Assembly: GCA_028583685.1 (NCBI GenBank) | Contig: JAMXIF010000002.1 | Coordinates: 59,153,776 to 59,217,775, forward strand | Direction: 5' to 3' | Origin: Petaurus breviceps papuanus | Lineage: Eukaryota; Chordata; Mammalia; Diprotodontia; Petauridae | DNA: 64,000 nt | Shown: piece after piece, positions 44,191 to 55,149 of the stretch | Position numbering within the stretch: the first letter of the stretch is position 1 | Layout of the letters: the number at the start of each line of letters is the position of its first letter | Notes under the pieces: model-generated | The model's database searches: none | Seen by the model: the letters and a program-made list of their open reading frames with translations, nothing else | What the model was told of the DNA's origin: nothing | Translations under genes and position numbers: made by a program

Positions 44191-45690
44191 TTACTGCAGG
44201 GCTTTTCTTAAAGGGACAAAGCACCTTCTTTACTAGAAGCTTCTGAGTGATTCCAGTTTCTATTCAAATCAACTAGAAACTGAAATCTGAAAGCTCCTCT
44301 TCATTTTATTTCCCTAGAGGAAGTCAATTTAGTCAATTTCCAAATTATTCTAAGCCTATGAAATGGGTAATGTTTAAATGGATTTACAATAGTCTTCCTT
44401 ATATAAAATAGAAATGCTAAAACATTGGTTCTAGTAGAGAAAAAGGTAACTACTGAGTACGAGGGCAAATAAACAGCTTCATGTATAATGTCGTATTTAC
44501 TGGCCTGCAACAGTTACCATAAATGTGTACTGAAGTTATAATGACACATTTCTGAGAGATCTGCAAATGCTGCTTAATTTTTTAAAAATGCCTAAAGAAA
44601 TCTGGTAAAGCACAGAGGGTTGACTTGCTATGAAAACTGATTTATTGATCATCAGTATAAATCTAGAAAGAGGTAAGAATCAAATAATTTAACGTTCCAT
44701 CCTAAATATTTTAAATAATCTTCTATTTATAAAGAAAGATTCTAAGAATGAGATTTTCCTGCTCCTAAAAATTAAGAGCTATTCGAGTTTCTATTTAAGG
44801 TAGGTTTTCTTGGGGCCTGCATATTCCTTAAAAAGTGTGTGCATGTGTATGTATATGTACACACATGTATATGTGAGAATGAATATATGTACACATAAAC
44901 ACATGCATATACATATACACATACATATCCTACTGGTTTCTGGAGCTATATTATACAATAGATCTGTAAGCTAAACTTCCCCTTTACCAAACAAGACTTA
45001 ATATAAGCCACAGTTGAAGATATTAGATTTAGAGAAATACTGGCTTTGTATGCAGAAACCTCTTAGCTTATTTTATTTCTGAATCAGTTTGCTCTGCCCT
45101 GTTACTCCTTTGCACAACATTAAAGAAAATAGTTCCTGGGTGTCTCTCTCTTGACTAGGAGGTTAGTGTTCAGGCTTGGGAGTCTGGGAGGTTATAGATT
45201 CTACACTCCTCCCCCTTTTTTTTTCTATTATCAATGCCTTTTAAAAGGGAAACATCCACTCACTCCCAGCAGAGTTATAAGATCCATTATACATCACTAT
45301 CAGTCCTAGGATAGATTTTTTGATTGTATGCGGGCATTATGTTTCTGCTGTAATCTTGGGGCAAATCAATATTCTTCTCTAGAAACAGAGTCCTAAAATC
45401 TTACCACATCGAAATTTTTCTACTTTTGTGTTTTCCTTGGCTAAATTATGGCTTGACTTGTCCCTCAGTTTGCCTTCTCTCGTTTAAAAAAAAGTCATTC
45501 CCTAACTTCCTAATGACCTGTTTTCAGTGCTTTAAAGTTTTGGTCTTTTCTAACCATTGAGCTGCTCCTGTGTTTGAAAAGGACACTAAATAGTTTGAGT
45601 CTGACTAGCTGAATCAGCCTTTTGCCTGTGTTTTGGTGTTACTATCAGAGGCTTACATTTGAAAACCTTTTATTTATTTTTTTTTTTTTT
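44191..45690. other. No gene seen; purine/pyrimidine palindrome at 44834-44928
   Basis: About 1.5 kb without recognisable repeats apart from the alternating tract listed separately. Confidence 0.45.
44834..44928. repeat. Alternating TG/TA and CA/TA tract, imperfect inverted repeat
   Basis: 'gtgtgtgcatgtgtatgtat' in the left half faces 'acatgcatatacatatacac' in the right half, so the strand can fold on itself or adopt Z-form. Confidence 0.7.
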
Positions 45691-45702
45691 CCCAGTTTAG
45701 AG

Positions 45703-45908
45703 CAGGGATTCTTAACCTTTTTTATGTCATGGACACTTTTGGCAGTCTGGTTACAGCCTGAGTCCCTTCTCAGAATAATGTTCCAAAATGCATTAAAATG
45801 GATTACGAAGGCTCATAAAGAAAGTAAATTGGATTGAAAGGCAATTATCATAATTAAAAAAAAAAACCCAAACATCTAAGTTTACAGTTCTCAACCTAAG
45901 AATCCTTG
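45703..45908. mobile_element. hAT-type miniature element (CAGGGGTTCT family)
   Basis: Opens CAGGGATTCTTAACC and closes AAGAATCCTTG; interior 'gtcatggacacttttggcag', 'tctcagaataatgttccaaa'. Flanks GTTTAGAG (45695-45702) and GTTTAAGC (45909-45916). Confidence 0.78.
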
Positions 45909-45916
45909 GTTTAAGC

Positions 45917-46700
45917 CACGAGAAGAGGCTAAATAAAAACTGGAGGTCCTATTAGCTTAGAGTTGTGCTCTGTTTTAATGCTGCAAGGGAACGTGACTAT
46001 TTTCGTGGCTACACTACCTTCTAAACAAATACATACGGTAACTGCAGTAGCTGCCTTTTTCACTTCCGAAGTAATCGTGTACCACTGCTTAGATACTGAA
46101 ATCTGGAGCTGCCTCTGTCAGATTGGATGCAATTTCTAGCAATTGTTTTGGAAGCTCGGAGGAGAAATCATAGCCTGTAACAACACAAAATGGCTGCTGC
46201 AGGGAGACCTCTAGAAGAACCTGGAAACCTGCTAGATAGAGGCTGATCACTTGCATGGAGTGGCTATTCTTAACAACATCACAGTACTTCATTATTTTTT
46301 AATGAGGGAGGAACTTTGGTGTCTGGCTCTTGTGATATCACATTGCTGTATTCTAGGGAAGTTTTTCAGGTTCTTCAAGGCATAAAGCAGGAGGGTGGTT
46401 CATGGGTGGAAAGGATCATGTGACTTTCTAGACAGAGATCCAGCTCTACTGGCAGATGCCAAGAGCATGAGCAACAATAAACGCTGACCTCATATTTAAA
46501 AACAGCAAAAGGGGAAATCGAGGGAGGAAACAAAGGAGAGACTAATTTATATGTCAGTAAGAGTTTCATTCTCAAGATGTTTTTTTTCCTAAGTGAAAAT
46601 GATTAGGGGATAAAGAGTAGGTATAAGGGTCTGACCAGAGGGCCAGAAGGAGTAAAATGGCTTCAAGACAGTTTTGGTGGTTTGACCTTTGAGTATAATA
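45917..46700. other. No gene or clear repeat seen
   Basis: About 0.8 kb; frames of 66-67 codons only. Confidence 0.45.
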
Positions 46701-46718
46701 TGGTGATGGTGGTGGTGG

Positions 46719-47249
46719 TGATGGGGTGCTTGGTCCCCAGCCCTAAGATACTGTCTCTGGAAGCCTCACAATTTCTCAGTTGGTCCCTGTCCTGTGAGAA
46801 AATTGTCTCTTGCTGCAGAACACATTCTCTTATCACAACAGACAGAGGGTGCCTGGCCCAAAGATTTTTGTCCCTGGATGGCACAAGGACTCTCCCTCCC
46901 ACCAGATCCCCAACATTCATTCATCTGACAACTCCTTCAGTGTCTGGTATCAACAAAGTTATCTCTGAAAAACTCCCTACATTTTCCCATCCATAGCTCC
47001 CAAAGATATCGGGACCCCTAGATTGCCTAATTAGAATCCTTGGCACCCTTTCTCTTGTCCCTTTTCCATATAAGCCCCAGCACCATTCTCACTATCTCAC
47101 AGGTTCCCTAAGGACCCTCGTTTGCCTTTGCTAAAGTGTTAAAATAAACTTTTTGCTACTTGACTAAGAGAAGGCTTGAGTGTATGAATTCATTCCAGGC
47201 AACTCTGCCTTGGCATTCTCAGGGTCCCAGCACCTCCAAACCTCCTTAG
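46719..47249 (+). mobile_element. Solo LTR inserted in a (TGG)n tract
   Basis: Opens TGATGGGGTGC, like the LTR at 37210, and shares with it the segment after AATAAA (47143-47148), 'agagaaggcttgagtgtatg'. A TATA-like ATATAAG lies at about 47068. Host sequence on both sides is GATGGTGGTGG, which blurs the edges; the right end is approximate. A solo fossil. Confidence 0.7.
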
Positions 47250-47300
47250 TGATGGTGGTGGTAGTAGTAGAAGGAGAAGAAGGAGGAAGAGGAGTAATAG
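47250..47300 (+). repeat. (TGG)n/(TAG)n/(GAA)n/(TAA)n microsatellite
   Basis: Compound trinucleotide tract joining the LTR to the following MIR. Confidence 0.8.
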
Positions 47301-47575
47301 TAATAATAATAGCTAACGTTTATATCTCACTAGTATGTGCCAGGCACTGTGCAAAACACTTCACTATTTACTGTGTCGTTTTATCTTTACAACAGCTCTG
47401 GGAGGTATGTGCTATTATTATCCCCATTTTGCAGATAAGGAAACGGAGGCAAACAGAGGCAAAGTATGGTCTCACAGCTAGTTAGTGTCTGAGACCAGAT
47501 GTGAACTCAGGTTTTCCTTACTTTAGGCCCAGGGCTCTATCCATTCCACCATGTAGCTATCTCTGAGACATAACT
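47301..47575 (-). repeat. MIR-type SINE, antisense, well preserved
   Basis: 'ctagtatgtgccaggcactg', 'ttacaacagctctgggaggt', 'ttatccccattttgcagata', 'ctcacagctagttagtgtct', 'ctatccattccaccatgtag'. Confidence 0.85.
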
Positions 47576-47759
47576 AGTCCTGTCTGATATATATCTGTAA
47601 CACTGTGCACATGAATCCTAAGTTCTTAGGCTTACTCTACTCAGAGTAGGGGGATAAACAAAGCTCTGAAGTCTTTTATTTTACATACTAAACAAAGACT
47701 GAACTGTGGTGAACTGAACAGAGGGTAGTACAGTCAAAAAAGGGAAAAGTACCATTCAC

Positions 47760-47870
47760 AGAACCATAGAATGTTGGAGGTGGGAGGGACCTTAGCAATC
47801 ACCTAGTGTAAATCCCTTAATTTTACCAAGGCGGAAATTGAGGTCCAGAAAAGTGAGAATGACAAATCTG
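47760..47870 (-). repeat. MIR-related fragment, antisense
   Basis: 'gaaccatagaatgttggagg', 'gggaccttagcaatcaccta', 'gaaattgaggtccagaaaag'. Confidence 0.55.
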
Positions 47871-47999
47871 AGAACCAAGAGTGCATCCAGTGTCGTGCAA
47901 TGTACTGAGAAGGATATATAAAGCTCTTGGTCCCAGCCCCTGAAATATTTAGAATCTTGTTAGGAAGACAAGATGAATACTGTACATGAAGTTTTCCTT

Positions 48000-48290
48000 T
48001 TTTTTTTTTTTTTTCGTGATTTCATTTATAGACTCTTGTTGGCATTTAAGCCCTTCTTGATCTGGAAGCTGGACATTTTGCCGTGTCCCCCCTTCCCCCC
48101 AATGCATTCTATCACTCTAGTTGTAACTAAATCGGTCTATTTCACTGTCCCCCATACATGACATTGTCAACCACTTCCTTCCCTGCCTTTGCCCTGGCTC
48201 TCCTTCATTTCCAGTTTGCTCTTTCTTTTCACCTTCATCTTTTGGAACCCTTAGTTCCCTTCAAGGCTTTCTTCCCTCCACATCTCCCCC
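48000..48290 (+). repeat. L2-type LINE 3' fragment after a poly-T run
   Basis: 'tttaagcccttcttgatctg', 'gcctttgccctggctctcct', 'cttcaaggctttcttccctc': L2-like 3' UTR, diverged. Confidence 0.5.
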
Positions 48291-48935
48291 CATCCAATCT
48301 ATCGTCAGGCAGGTCCTGTTGATTGTATCTTTATAACATCTCTGTATATGCTCCTATTTCTCCTCTAACTCTGTCACCACCTGGTGCAGGCCCTTATGAC
48401 CTAATACAAGGAACATGGTAATAGGCTGCTGGTTGGTCTCCCTGCCTCACGTCTCTCCCTATTACAGTCCATCCTCCAACCAGATATCAAAGTAATCTTC
48501 ATAAAGTGAAGATCTGACCACATCACCTCCTACTCATTTAAAATCCAGTACCTCTCTACTACTTTCAGGATCAGATATAAAATCCTCTGTTTGGCATTCA
48601 ACACCCTTCATAACCTCCCAGCCATTTTTTCCCCTGGTTTTCTTATACCGTACTTGCCCCATGTACTCTCAGATCCAGTGACACTTTCCTCCTTTCTGTT
48701 TTGTGAACAGGACACTCCCTGACTGAATTTTCATTGGCTGCCTCCCATGTCATTCTCTCCCTCCTTATCTTGAATCCTGGCTTCCCTCATTTTCTTCAAG
48801 TCTCAGCTAAAATTTCATCTTTTGGAAAAAGCCTTTCCTGATCTCTCATATCTAGTGTCTTCTATTTGTTGATTATCTCTATTTTATCCTCTATATATCT
48901 TGTCTGTGCATTGCGGCTCCATTAGACTTTGAAAG
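48291..48935 (+). mobile_element. L2 LINE, sense, left part
   Basis: 'gttggtctccctgcctcacg', 'gatctgaccacatcacctcc', 'aaatcctctgtttggcattc', 'cagctaaaatttcatctttt', 'tgttgattatctctatttta'. It resumes at 49191 after a SINE. Confidence 0.85.
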
Positions 48936-49188
48936 GTTCAGTTGTTTCACTTAGGTCTAACTCTTTGTGATCCAGTTTGGGGTTTTCTTGGTAAAGATAC
49001 TGGCGTGGTTTCCCATTTCCTTGTTCAGCTCATTTTACAGATAAGGAAACTGAGGCAAACAAGGCTAAGTGACTTGTCCAGGGTCACATAACTAGTAAGT
49101 GGCTAAGACCAGATTTGGACTTAGGAAGATGAGTCTTCATTAAGATGATTTCAGACCAGGCACTCTAACCACTGTACCACCTAGCCTT
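48936..49188 (-). mobile_element. MAR1-like CORE-SINE inside L2, antisense
   Basis: 'gttttcttggtaaagatact', 'acagataaggaaactgaggc', 'cactgtaccacctagccttc'. Confidence 0.82.
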
Positions 49189-49490
49189 CTTCCTTGAGAG
49201 GAGAGACTGTTTTTTACCTTTCTTTGTGACTCTAGCATTGGAGACACATACTAGACACTTAATGTGTATTGACTGACCTTCAAAAGGTTATTCTGGATTC
49301 CCCCACTTGTTAATGCTCCTGCAATCACTTTGTATTTATCTTATACATCAATATTTACTTATCTATGAGTATTTTCTATCTCCTCCCCCAGCAGAGTATA
49401 AGTTTCTTGAGGATGACAGCTGTCTCATTTTTGTAATTTTATCTTTATCTTCTAACACATAGTAGACATTTAATAAAAGTACACTGATTG
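49189..49490 (+). mobile_element. L2 LINE, right part plus a second L2 tip
   Basis: 'ccttgagaggagagactgtt' and 'cttaatgtgtattgactgac' finish the L2 from 48291. A second terminus (about 49330-49490: 'gtataagtttcttgaggatg', 'catagtagacatttaataaa') follows directly. Confidence 0.75.
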
Positions 49491-50256
49491 ACTTTTCTAT
49501 TGGATCCTCTAGCAAGGGAGGGGAAGACACCCTCAGGGTATTTACAAAAAAGTTTATGCAGGAGAAAGATTAGTTGGCCTATGTAGCTGAGAGTAGATTT
49601 GCCTCCTAGATGAAGCCAAGAGGTCCTCTTTTTGACCCCAGTGCAAGCCTGACTGAATTTGGGAGGTTCCCTTTCATTTTATGTCTGAACCTGGGAGTGG
49701 CAATGCAGAATTTTCAAAGGCACTTGAGTTATAAAATTCTTATACTTCTCATGCTTCCTTAGTCTGAGGCAGATTTAAAAAATCAACTCCTAGGAGACAA
49801 GCTTCTAAGAGTTGGGAGTTTTCAAAGCTGTTCAAAGTCTATTGTCACTTAAAAGGGCCGAAACATAAAATATTCATCCCATTTGCTTCTTGGGATACTA
49901 GCTATTTAATCTGAAAGATAAGACAAGAACCTAGAGCTGTTTTCAAACTATCAAAGGGAGTCTTTGATAACATGGATTCTAATCTCTGATGTTAGACCTG
50001 GTGAAGCTTAGAAAAACCCATTACAATGCAGGATATACTGAATTTATATCAGTGTTACATATGTTGGAAACTAGCAAAGGTTTATTTTGAGTTTTTGAAT
50101 TGAATAAAAGCAGCATAGAAGGATAAGAATGATTTCCTTGAAGAATACAATTCTAGGATGCCAACAGCTGTCATGCAATTCTTAAAGGGTCAAGTTCAAT
50201 TAAGCTACCTAGACTAATGGTGTGATTATTTGTAAGCAACTAGAAGGACTTGATTC
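49491..50256. other. No gene or clear repeat seen
   Basis: About 0.75 kb of apparently single-copy DNA. Confidence 0.45.
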
Positions 50257-50485
50257 TTCTTGTTGTTATTCGGTTCTGTTGGACTTCATTTGGGGTTTTT
50301 TTGGCAAAGATACTGTAGTGGTTTGCTATTTCCTTGTCCAGTTCATTTTACAGATGAGGAAACTGAGGCAAACAGGGTTAAGTGACTTGCCCAGGGTCAC
50401 ACTGCTAGTAAATGTCTGAGGTAAGATTTGAACTCTTCCAGACAACAGGTTCAGTAATTCGATCTACTGCTCCACCTAGCTGCCC
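50257..50485 (-). mobile_element. MAR1-like CORE-SINE, antisense
   Basis: 'ttttttggcaaagatactgt', 'cagatgaggaaactgaggca', 'gtgacttgcccagggtcaca', 'gctccacctagctgccc'. Confidence 0.85.
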
Positions 50486-50774
50486 ATACTTCCTTTTAAA
50501 GAAGACTAAAAGAGATTGCCCAAAATGTAGTGGACAAGCCAGAAATGGTCTTACCTAAGGAAAGAGGATAGTTAAAGAGCTAAATGTTTTACCTGGGACT
50601 CTTTTAGGATGAGACTGTAATGTTATTATATTTTGATACATTTTGCCAAAACTTATGTCTATTTTATTCATCTTGAGTATTCCATAAAGTTTTAGGTATA
50701 TTTTAAGTAATCATTTTTAGCAATAGCGATCTTAAATTAGCAAATAGTTGCTAAACAAAGACTTAGATGCTAAA

Positions 50775-51180
50775 GATAGGTACCCATCAATTGGGGAATG
50801 GCTGAACAAAATATGATATGTGAATTGTGATGTAATACTGTTGTGCCATAAGAATGTTGAAAAGGATTTTTTCAGAGGAACTTGGGAACCAATGCATAGA
50901 ATGAGAAGAAACAAGAGAACGAATTCTACAGTAACAATATTATAAAGAAAATCAATTTTGAAAGACTCATCGATGTAATGGCTAACCATATTCTAGAAGA
51001 CCAATGACAAAACATATTACTCAGCACCTGATAGAGAGATAGAAGAGTGGAGGCCAAGACTGAGATATACATTTTTGGACATGGCTGATGTGTGGATTTG
51101 TTTTGCTTACTTTAGGAGGTAGAGGGAGACTAGTGATAGTGGTGTAAAAAAAAAAGAAAGAAAGAACAATAGAGCATTTA
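50775..51180 (+). mobile_element. L1 LINE 3' end
   Basis: 'acccatcaattggggaatgg', 'caatattataaagaaaatca', 'cacctgatagagagatagaa', 'atttttggacatggctgatg', then an A-rich tail. Same subfamily as the fragment at 29360-29685. Confidence 0.75.
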
Positions 51181-51434
51181 AAAAATACAGAGAAGAGAAC
51201 AGAAGGAGGTTTAATAAGAAAAAAAGACAAACAGGACAGCTTTGAAACTTGTATGTTGAAGTTTAAAAAAGCAAATTGCATAGGATAGATTCAGGGCTTC
51301 ATGTACAGCCTTTTCCTATTCTGTATATATGGAAATATTTATAAATGTTTTTCAAGTTCAGAATAACAAAAAAAGGTTTTTTTTTTTAAGTTATAAGAGT
51401 AATTTTGGATCAATTTCAGGATCAACTAAGCATA

Positions 51435-51560
51435 TTGAGGCAACCTGAATAGTGGATGGAGAGCCAGCACTGGAAATGTGCCTGTGTTGAAATCTCACCT
51501 TCGACATGTACTAGCAGAGTGACATTGGTAAGTCACTTAACTCCCCAGTTTCATAGACAA
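51435..51560 (+). repeat. CORE-SINE fragment
   Basis: 'agtggatggagagccagcac', 'gcagagtgacattggtaagt', 'cacttaactccccagtttca'. Confidence 0.55.
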
Positions 51561-51884
51561 TTCTCTAAGAGGATAAATTGCATAAGAGCTGCATATTTAA
51601 GTTGGGATTTGAAATTTCTTTAATGGTAGTTCTCTCTATTGATGAAATCACAGGTCAGAACAAAAAAAAATACATTAGCCAGTTTTCTGGTTGTTCCTCA
51701 CTAAGTTATGGAAGAAACCTTAGAGTTTGTCCTATTTTCTTTCTCTTCAACAATGTCACCCTTCCCATTCATGTTAGTAAAATTATATCAGCATCTCCAT
51801 ACTAATTTTAGGTGTCAAAAATAGCTATCAAAATATTCTCAAGCATAAAAGATTGTAGAAGTTACAATAGGGTTTGTAAGTAGA

Positions 51885-51965
51885 CAAAGTCATTTATTAA
51901 GCTCATACTATGTGCCAGGTACTATTTCTAGAGTGTTGTACAATCTGGAAATACACCCTGCAATA
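51885..51965 (-). repeat. L2/MIR terminal fragment, antisense
   Basis: 'catttattaagctcatacta', 'tgtgccaggtactatttcta'. Confidence 0.55.
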
Positions 51966-53999
51966 ATGTATATTGTTTACCATCTATCAAACTGGGAGTT
52001 TGCTAAATGAAAAAGACATTTTTATTTGGTTAAATTTTTAAAGTTAAAGGAATTTTTGTGGGCTTATACTTATAAATTTGTTAACTAAATGTTAATTCCT
52101 AGCTATAATATTTATTACACACAGATTTGAGAACATAAGATCAAGTAGAATATTCTTTATAGTGCACAGGTGAAACTAAATATAGAGGCTCAAAAGCAAG
52201 AAGGATGAGATTTGGATAGGGCTATAATAAACAGATTCTGGCAGGAAAGATTTTTGATAAATATAATGGGCAGCATTGTTAGCCCTATAGTACACGAAAT
52301 CAAAAGTAGTTTAACTTGGGAAGAGTAAGGATGGAGAAGCAATCAAAAGTGCTCATGTATGTTTCTATGCTTTAGTTGAATATGAAGAAAAACTTCCCTA
52401 GTGTTTTTAGCCAAAACTAAGTAATAGCTGAAGCACCCCTGACTAAAGATAGTCAGGGATGATATAAGGACAATAAAGGGTAGGTTCCTTGCTAGAGAAA
52501 GGTTTGAAGGCATTAACTTATCTCTTTTGTTGGGGGAAGGGGACACCTTCCCTAGGTGGAGTTTTCTTTTTGTAAATTGGGTCCTGACCTTTATCACATA
52601 ATGGATGGAGTGTTACATGGGACCTTAAAAGGGAAAGATAATAAGGGAGAAGGAGAATTTTCTAAGTTCCTTGCTTGTGGGTCAAAGATCTATGTTTTGA
52701 ACTTCTGAAAAGTCCCCATTTATCTAATTCTGGTCACATGGTAGTTTTATTGTCTGTTAGGGAAAAGAATAGCTATGCAGTTTTGAATGTGGCATAGGAG
52801 TTAAAAATACCTTTTGAAGGGTAAGAACCAAAGACACTCCTTTTAAGCTTAGTCCCTTGAAAAAAGTCTGAGAAAATGCATCATTTTCTCCCTGTGCCTT
52901 TGTCATTCCTAGGGCCTCTTTCTTCTTGGAACCTCACTGTATTTGTGTAAACTGTAATTAATTAAAGCTCAGTAAACCTCTGAGAAACAGGTCTTAGACG
53001 GGGCAATCATAGATTCTTTCATTGACTTGCCTAAGGTCTCACCAGTGAGCAGGCAGGAACCGAAACAAACATGCAGAGAGAAAGAGGAAGCCTTGGCTGT
53101 GAGCTCCATTTCTAGCCACATACAATATCACAAACATATCCAATTTGCAGCATTTCTTTTATTCCAGACACACCATTGCAATTAGAGCAGTCGGGCTTAT
53201 TGAAACTTTCATACTGATTGATTCTACTGTTTCATAAATTCCTGCTACTCTCCCACCTAAAAGGTTGAGAGTAACAAAAATAGGGGTGGGAAAAATTCTC
53301 AGGGTAACATCAATGGACCCATTCTTCCTACTTCATTCACAGGGCAGGAATTTGGCACACAAGCCACAGAAGCTTTGATTTTGGTTAATGCCACATTAAC
53401 ACGGACCCTAGATTAATTTTGCCTTTGCTTGTTTTATTTATGTGGCTGGGGCAGGTTTATATTTTCTGCTTAAAATAATTTATATCGCAGCTCTGACATG
53501 TCTGGAACCTACCTTTATTTTGGGAATGAATTGAAAACAGGGACTGTCAAGGTCTGGTTCCTAAATCTAGTCCTGCCTATTAAGAGGCAAGTTAAAAAAC
53601 AACAAAGAAATAAAAAAAAAATCTCACCGTCTTTGACTCTCTTGAACATAATAGGAGTAGTTAGCCCGTTTGAAATTCACGATATTACTATCTAACTGTA
53701 TCTAGTTGAAGGAATTAATCTACATATTGGAAATGCGGTTATTAACCTTCAGTAGGAAAGTATGTATCACATCTGTAATGTAACCAAAACTACAGGAAAG
53801 AAGAAAAGGCAAGCTTTTGATACACATAGGAACTATATTCCAGGTCTGTTCATTGGTGAAACCACCCAGCTCTGGGTATAACTTTCAGTTGCAGGATAAA
53901 AACCCCAGGATTAGTTTGTGATGTTTTCAAAGAAGGTGTAGAAAGCAATAATAAAAGGAAAAAGGAAAGCATCCTGATTAGGAGGAAGGGAGAGAGATT
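51966..53999. other. About 2 kb without gene or recognisable repeat
   Basis: Repeat-poor approach to the CpG-rich block. Includes a TGTAATTAATTAAAG homeobox-type stretch at about 52952. No exon can be supported. Confidence 0.45.
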
Positions 54000-54660
54000 T
54001 GGAATGTAAGGCGCAGGAAACCAAACTCTGGATGCGCTTTTGTACTAGGGTGGAATGTAGAGGCTGCGTGGGCAATGCGGGCTGGCAGAGACTGCGTCTC
54101 CAAGGGCTCCATGTTCCACGCAGCCTGAGTGGGGGGCAGGACTGAGAAAGGCTAAGGGATATCATTCCTTCGCCGCTCAGTCATTCCATCATCTGCTCAA
54201 TTTACGAGCCCTCCCTTCCCACTCCTATTTTATACAGCATGTCGTCATTTGAAAAAAGCTTCACGAAGACACGTTCAGCGTGTTGTTTTAAAGAATATGC
54301 GTTCTCGCTACAAGCATGGCTACTTGGGAGAAATCCCGATAATCCTAACATCTGGGCTCGACGGAGAGCATTGGGTTTGATTTTCCCCTTCCTGCCTCCT
54401 CCCAAGGCTTACAGACGCCATTGTTCCCCTTCTTCTCCCTCCCAGCCCAGATCACGTGATCTGTTGCTGGGGAAAAGATCATTCTGCCGCAACTGGTTAG
54501 GGACCCCTGGTTAGAGACAAGATGCTGCCCTCTAGTGTCTGGAACTCGCGCGGGTTTCCTGCATTACGCACTTCCTTTCCTTGTCCCCTCTGTAAGACAC
54601 ACGCGCACGCATGCACGCACGCACGTACACACAGAGCCCCCCCCCCCCGCCCCCTCCTCC
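54000..54660. promoter_or_regulatory. CpG-enriched block, candidate promoter or enhancer
   Basis: More than 20 CpGs in about 650 bp (for example in GGCGCAGG, TTCGCCGCTC, CTCGACGG, ACTCGCGCGG) while surrounding DNA is CpG-poor. It contains a 12-bp palindrome GATCACGTGATC at about 54451-54462 (bHLH E-box), a CTCF-type motif at 54525-54538 and a TTTTATA box-like string at about 54228. A 91-codon frame at 54239-54514 has no domain I know. It could instead be an unmethylated distal element. Confidence 0.45.
54525..54538 (-). promoter_or_regulatory. CTCF-type motif (near-consensus)
   Basis: CTGCCCTCTAGTGT matches the reverse-complement CTCF core SYGCCMYCTRSTGG at 13 of 14 positions (last base T). 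It lies within the CpG-enriched block. Confidence 0.4.
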
Positions 54661-54663
54661 CCA
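54596..54663. repeat. Alternating CA/CG tract followed by a C-run
   Basis: 'acacgcgcacgcatgcacgc' then a C-rich run with one G: Z-DNA-prone, at the edge of the CpG block. Confidence 0.75.
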
Positions 54664-54683
54664 GCAGCGTTCCATGATACATT

Positions 54684-55088
54684 TTCTTTTAAAATATTTG
54701 ATTAATCTTTAACATTCACTTAAAAAACATTTTTTGAGTTCCAAATTCCCTCCCTCAAGCCCCTCCCCCACCCATTGAGAAGACAAGCAATATATCAATT
54801 ATGCACGTGAAAACATTTTTCTATTAGCCATGTTGCAAAAATAAAAGCCAGAAAAATAAAGTGAAAAAAATTACACGTGAACAATTTACACTCAGAATTC
54901 TTCATTTCTCTCGATGGAGGTGAATAGCAATTTTCGTCATGGGTCCTTCCGGAATTGTTGGATCATTGTATTGGTCAGAGTAGCTAAGTCTTTCGCAGTT
55001 GATGGTACATTATTGCTGTTAATTGTATACAATGATCTGTTTCTGCTCACTTCATTCTGCATCAGTTTATACAAGTTTTTCTGAAACC
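54684..55088 (-). mobile_element. L1 LINE 3' end, antisense, first copy
   Basis: Antisense 3' UTR: 'ctattagccatgttgcaaaa', 'gtcatgggtccttccggaat', 'tctgctcacttcattctgca'. It repeats the same 3' region as the copy starting at 55150. Confidence 0.78.
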
Positions 55089-55149
55089 ACCCCCCTCATC
55101 ATTTCATATATAAACACACATATACATGGGAAACACACACAGCTATATA

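Noticed and set aside
54239-54514. 91-codon frame in the CpG-rich block as a coding exon
   Set aside because: GC-rich DNA lowers stop frequency; no recognisable domain, no start context or splice evidence I can support.
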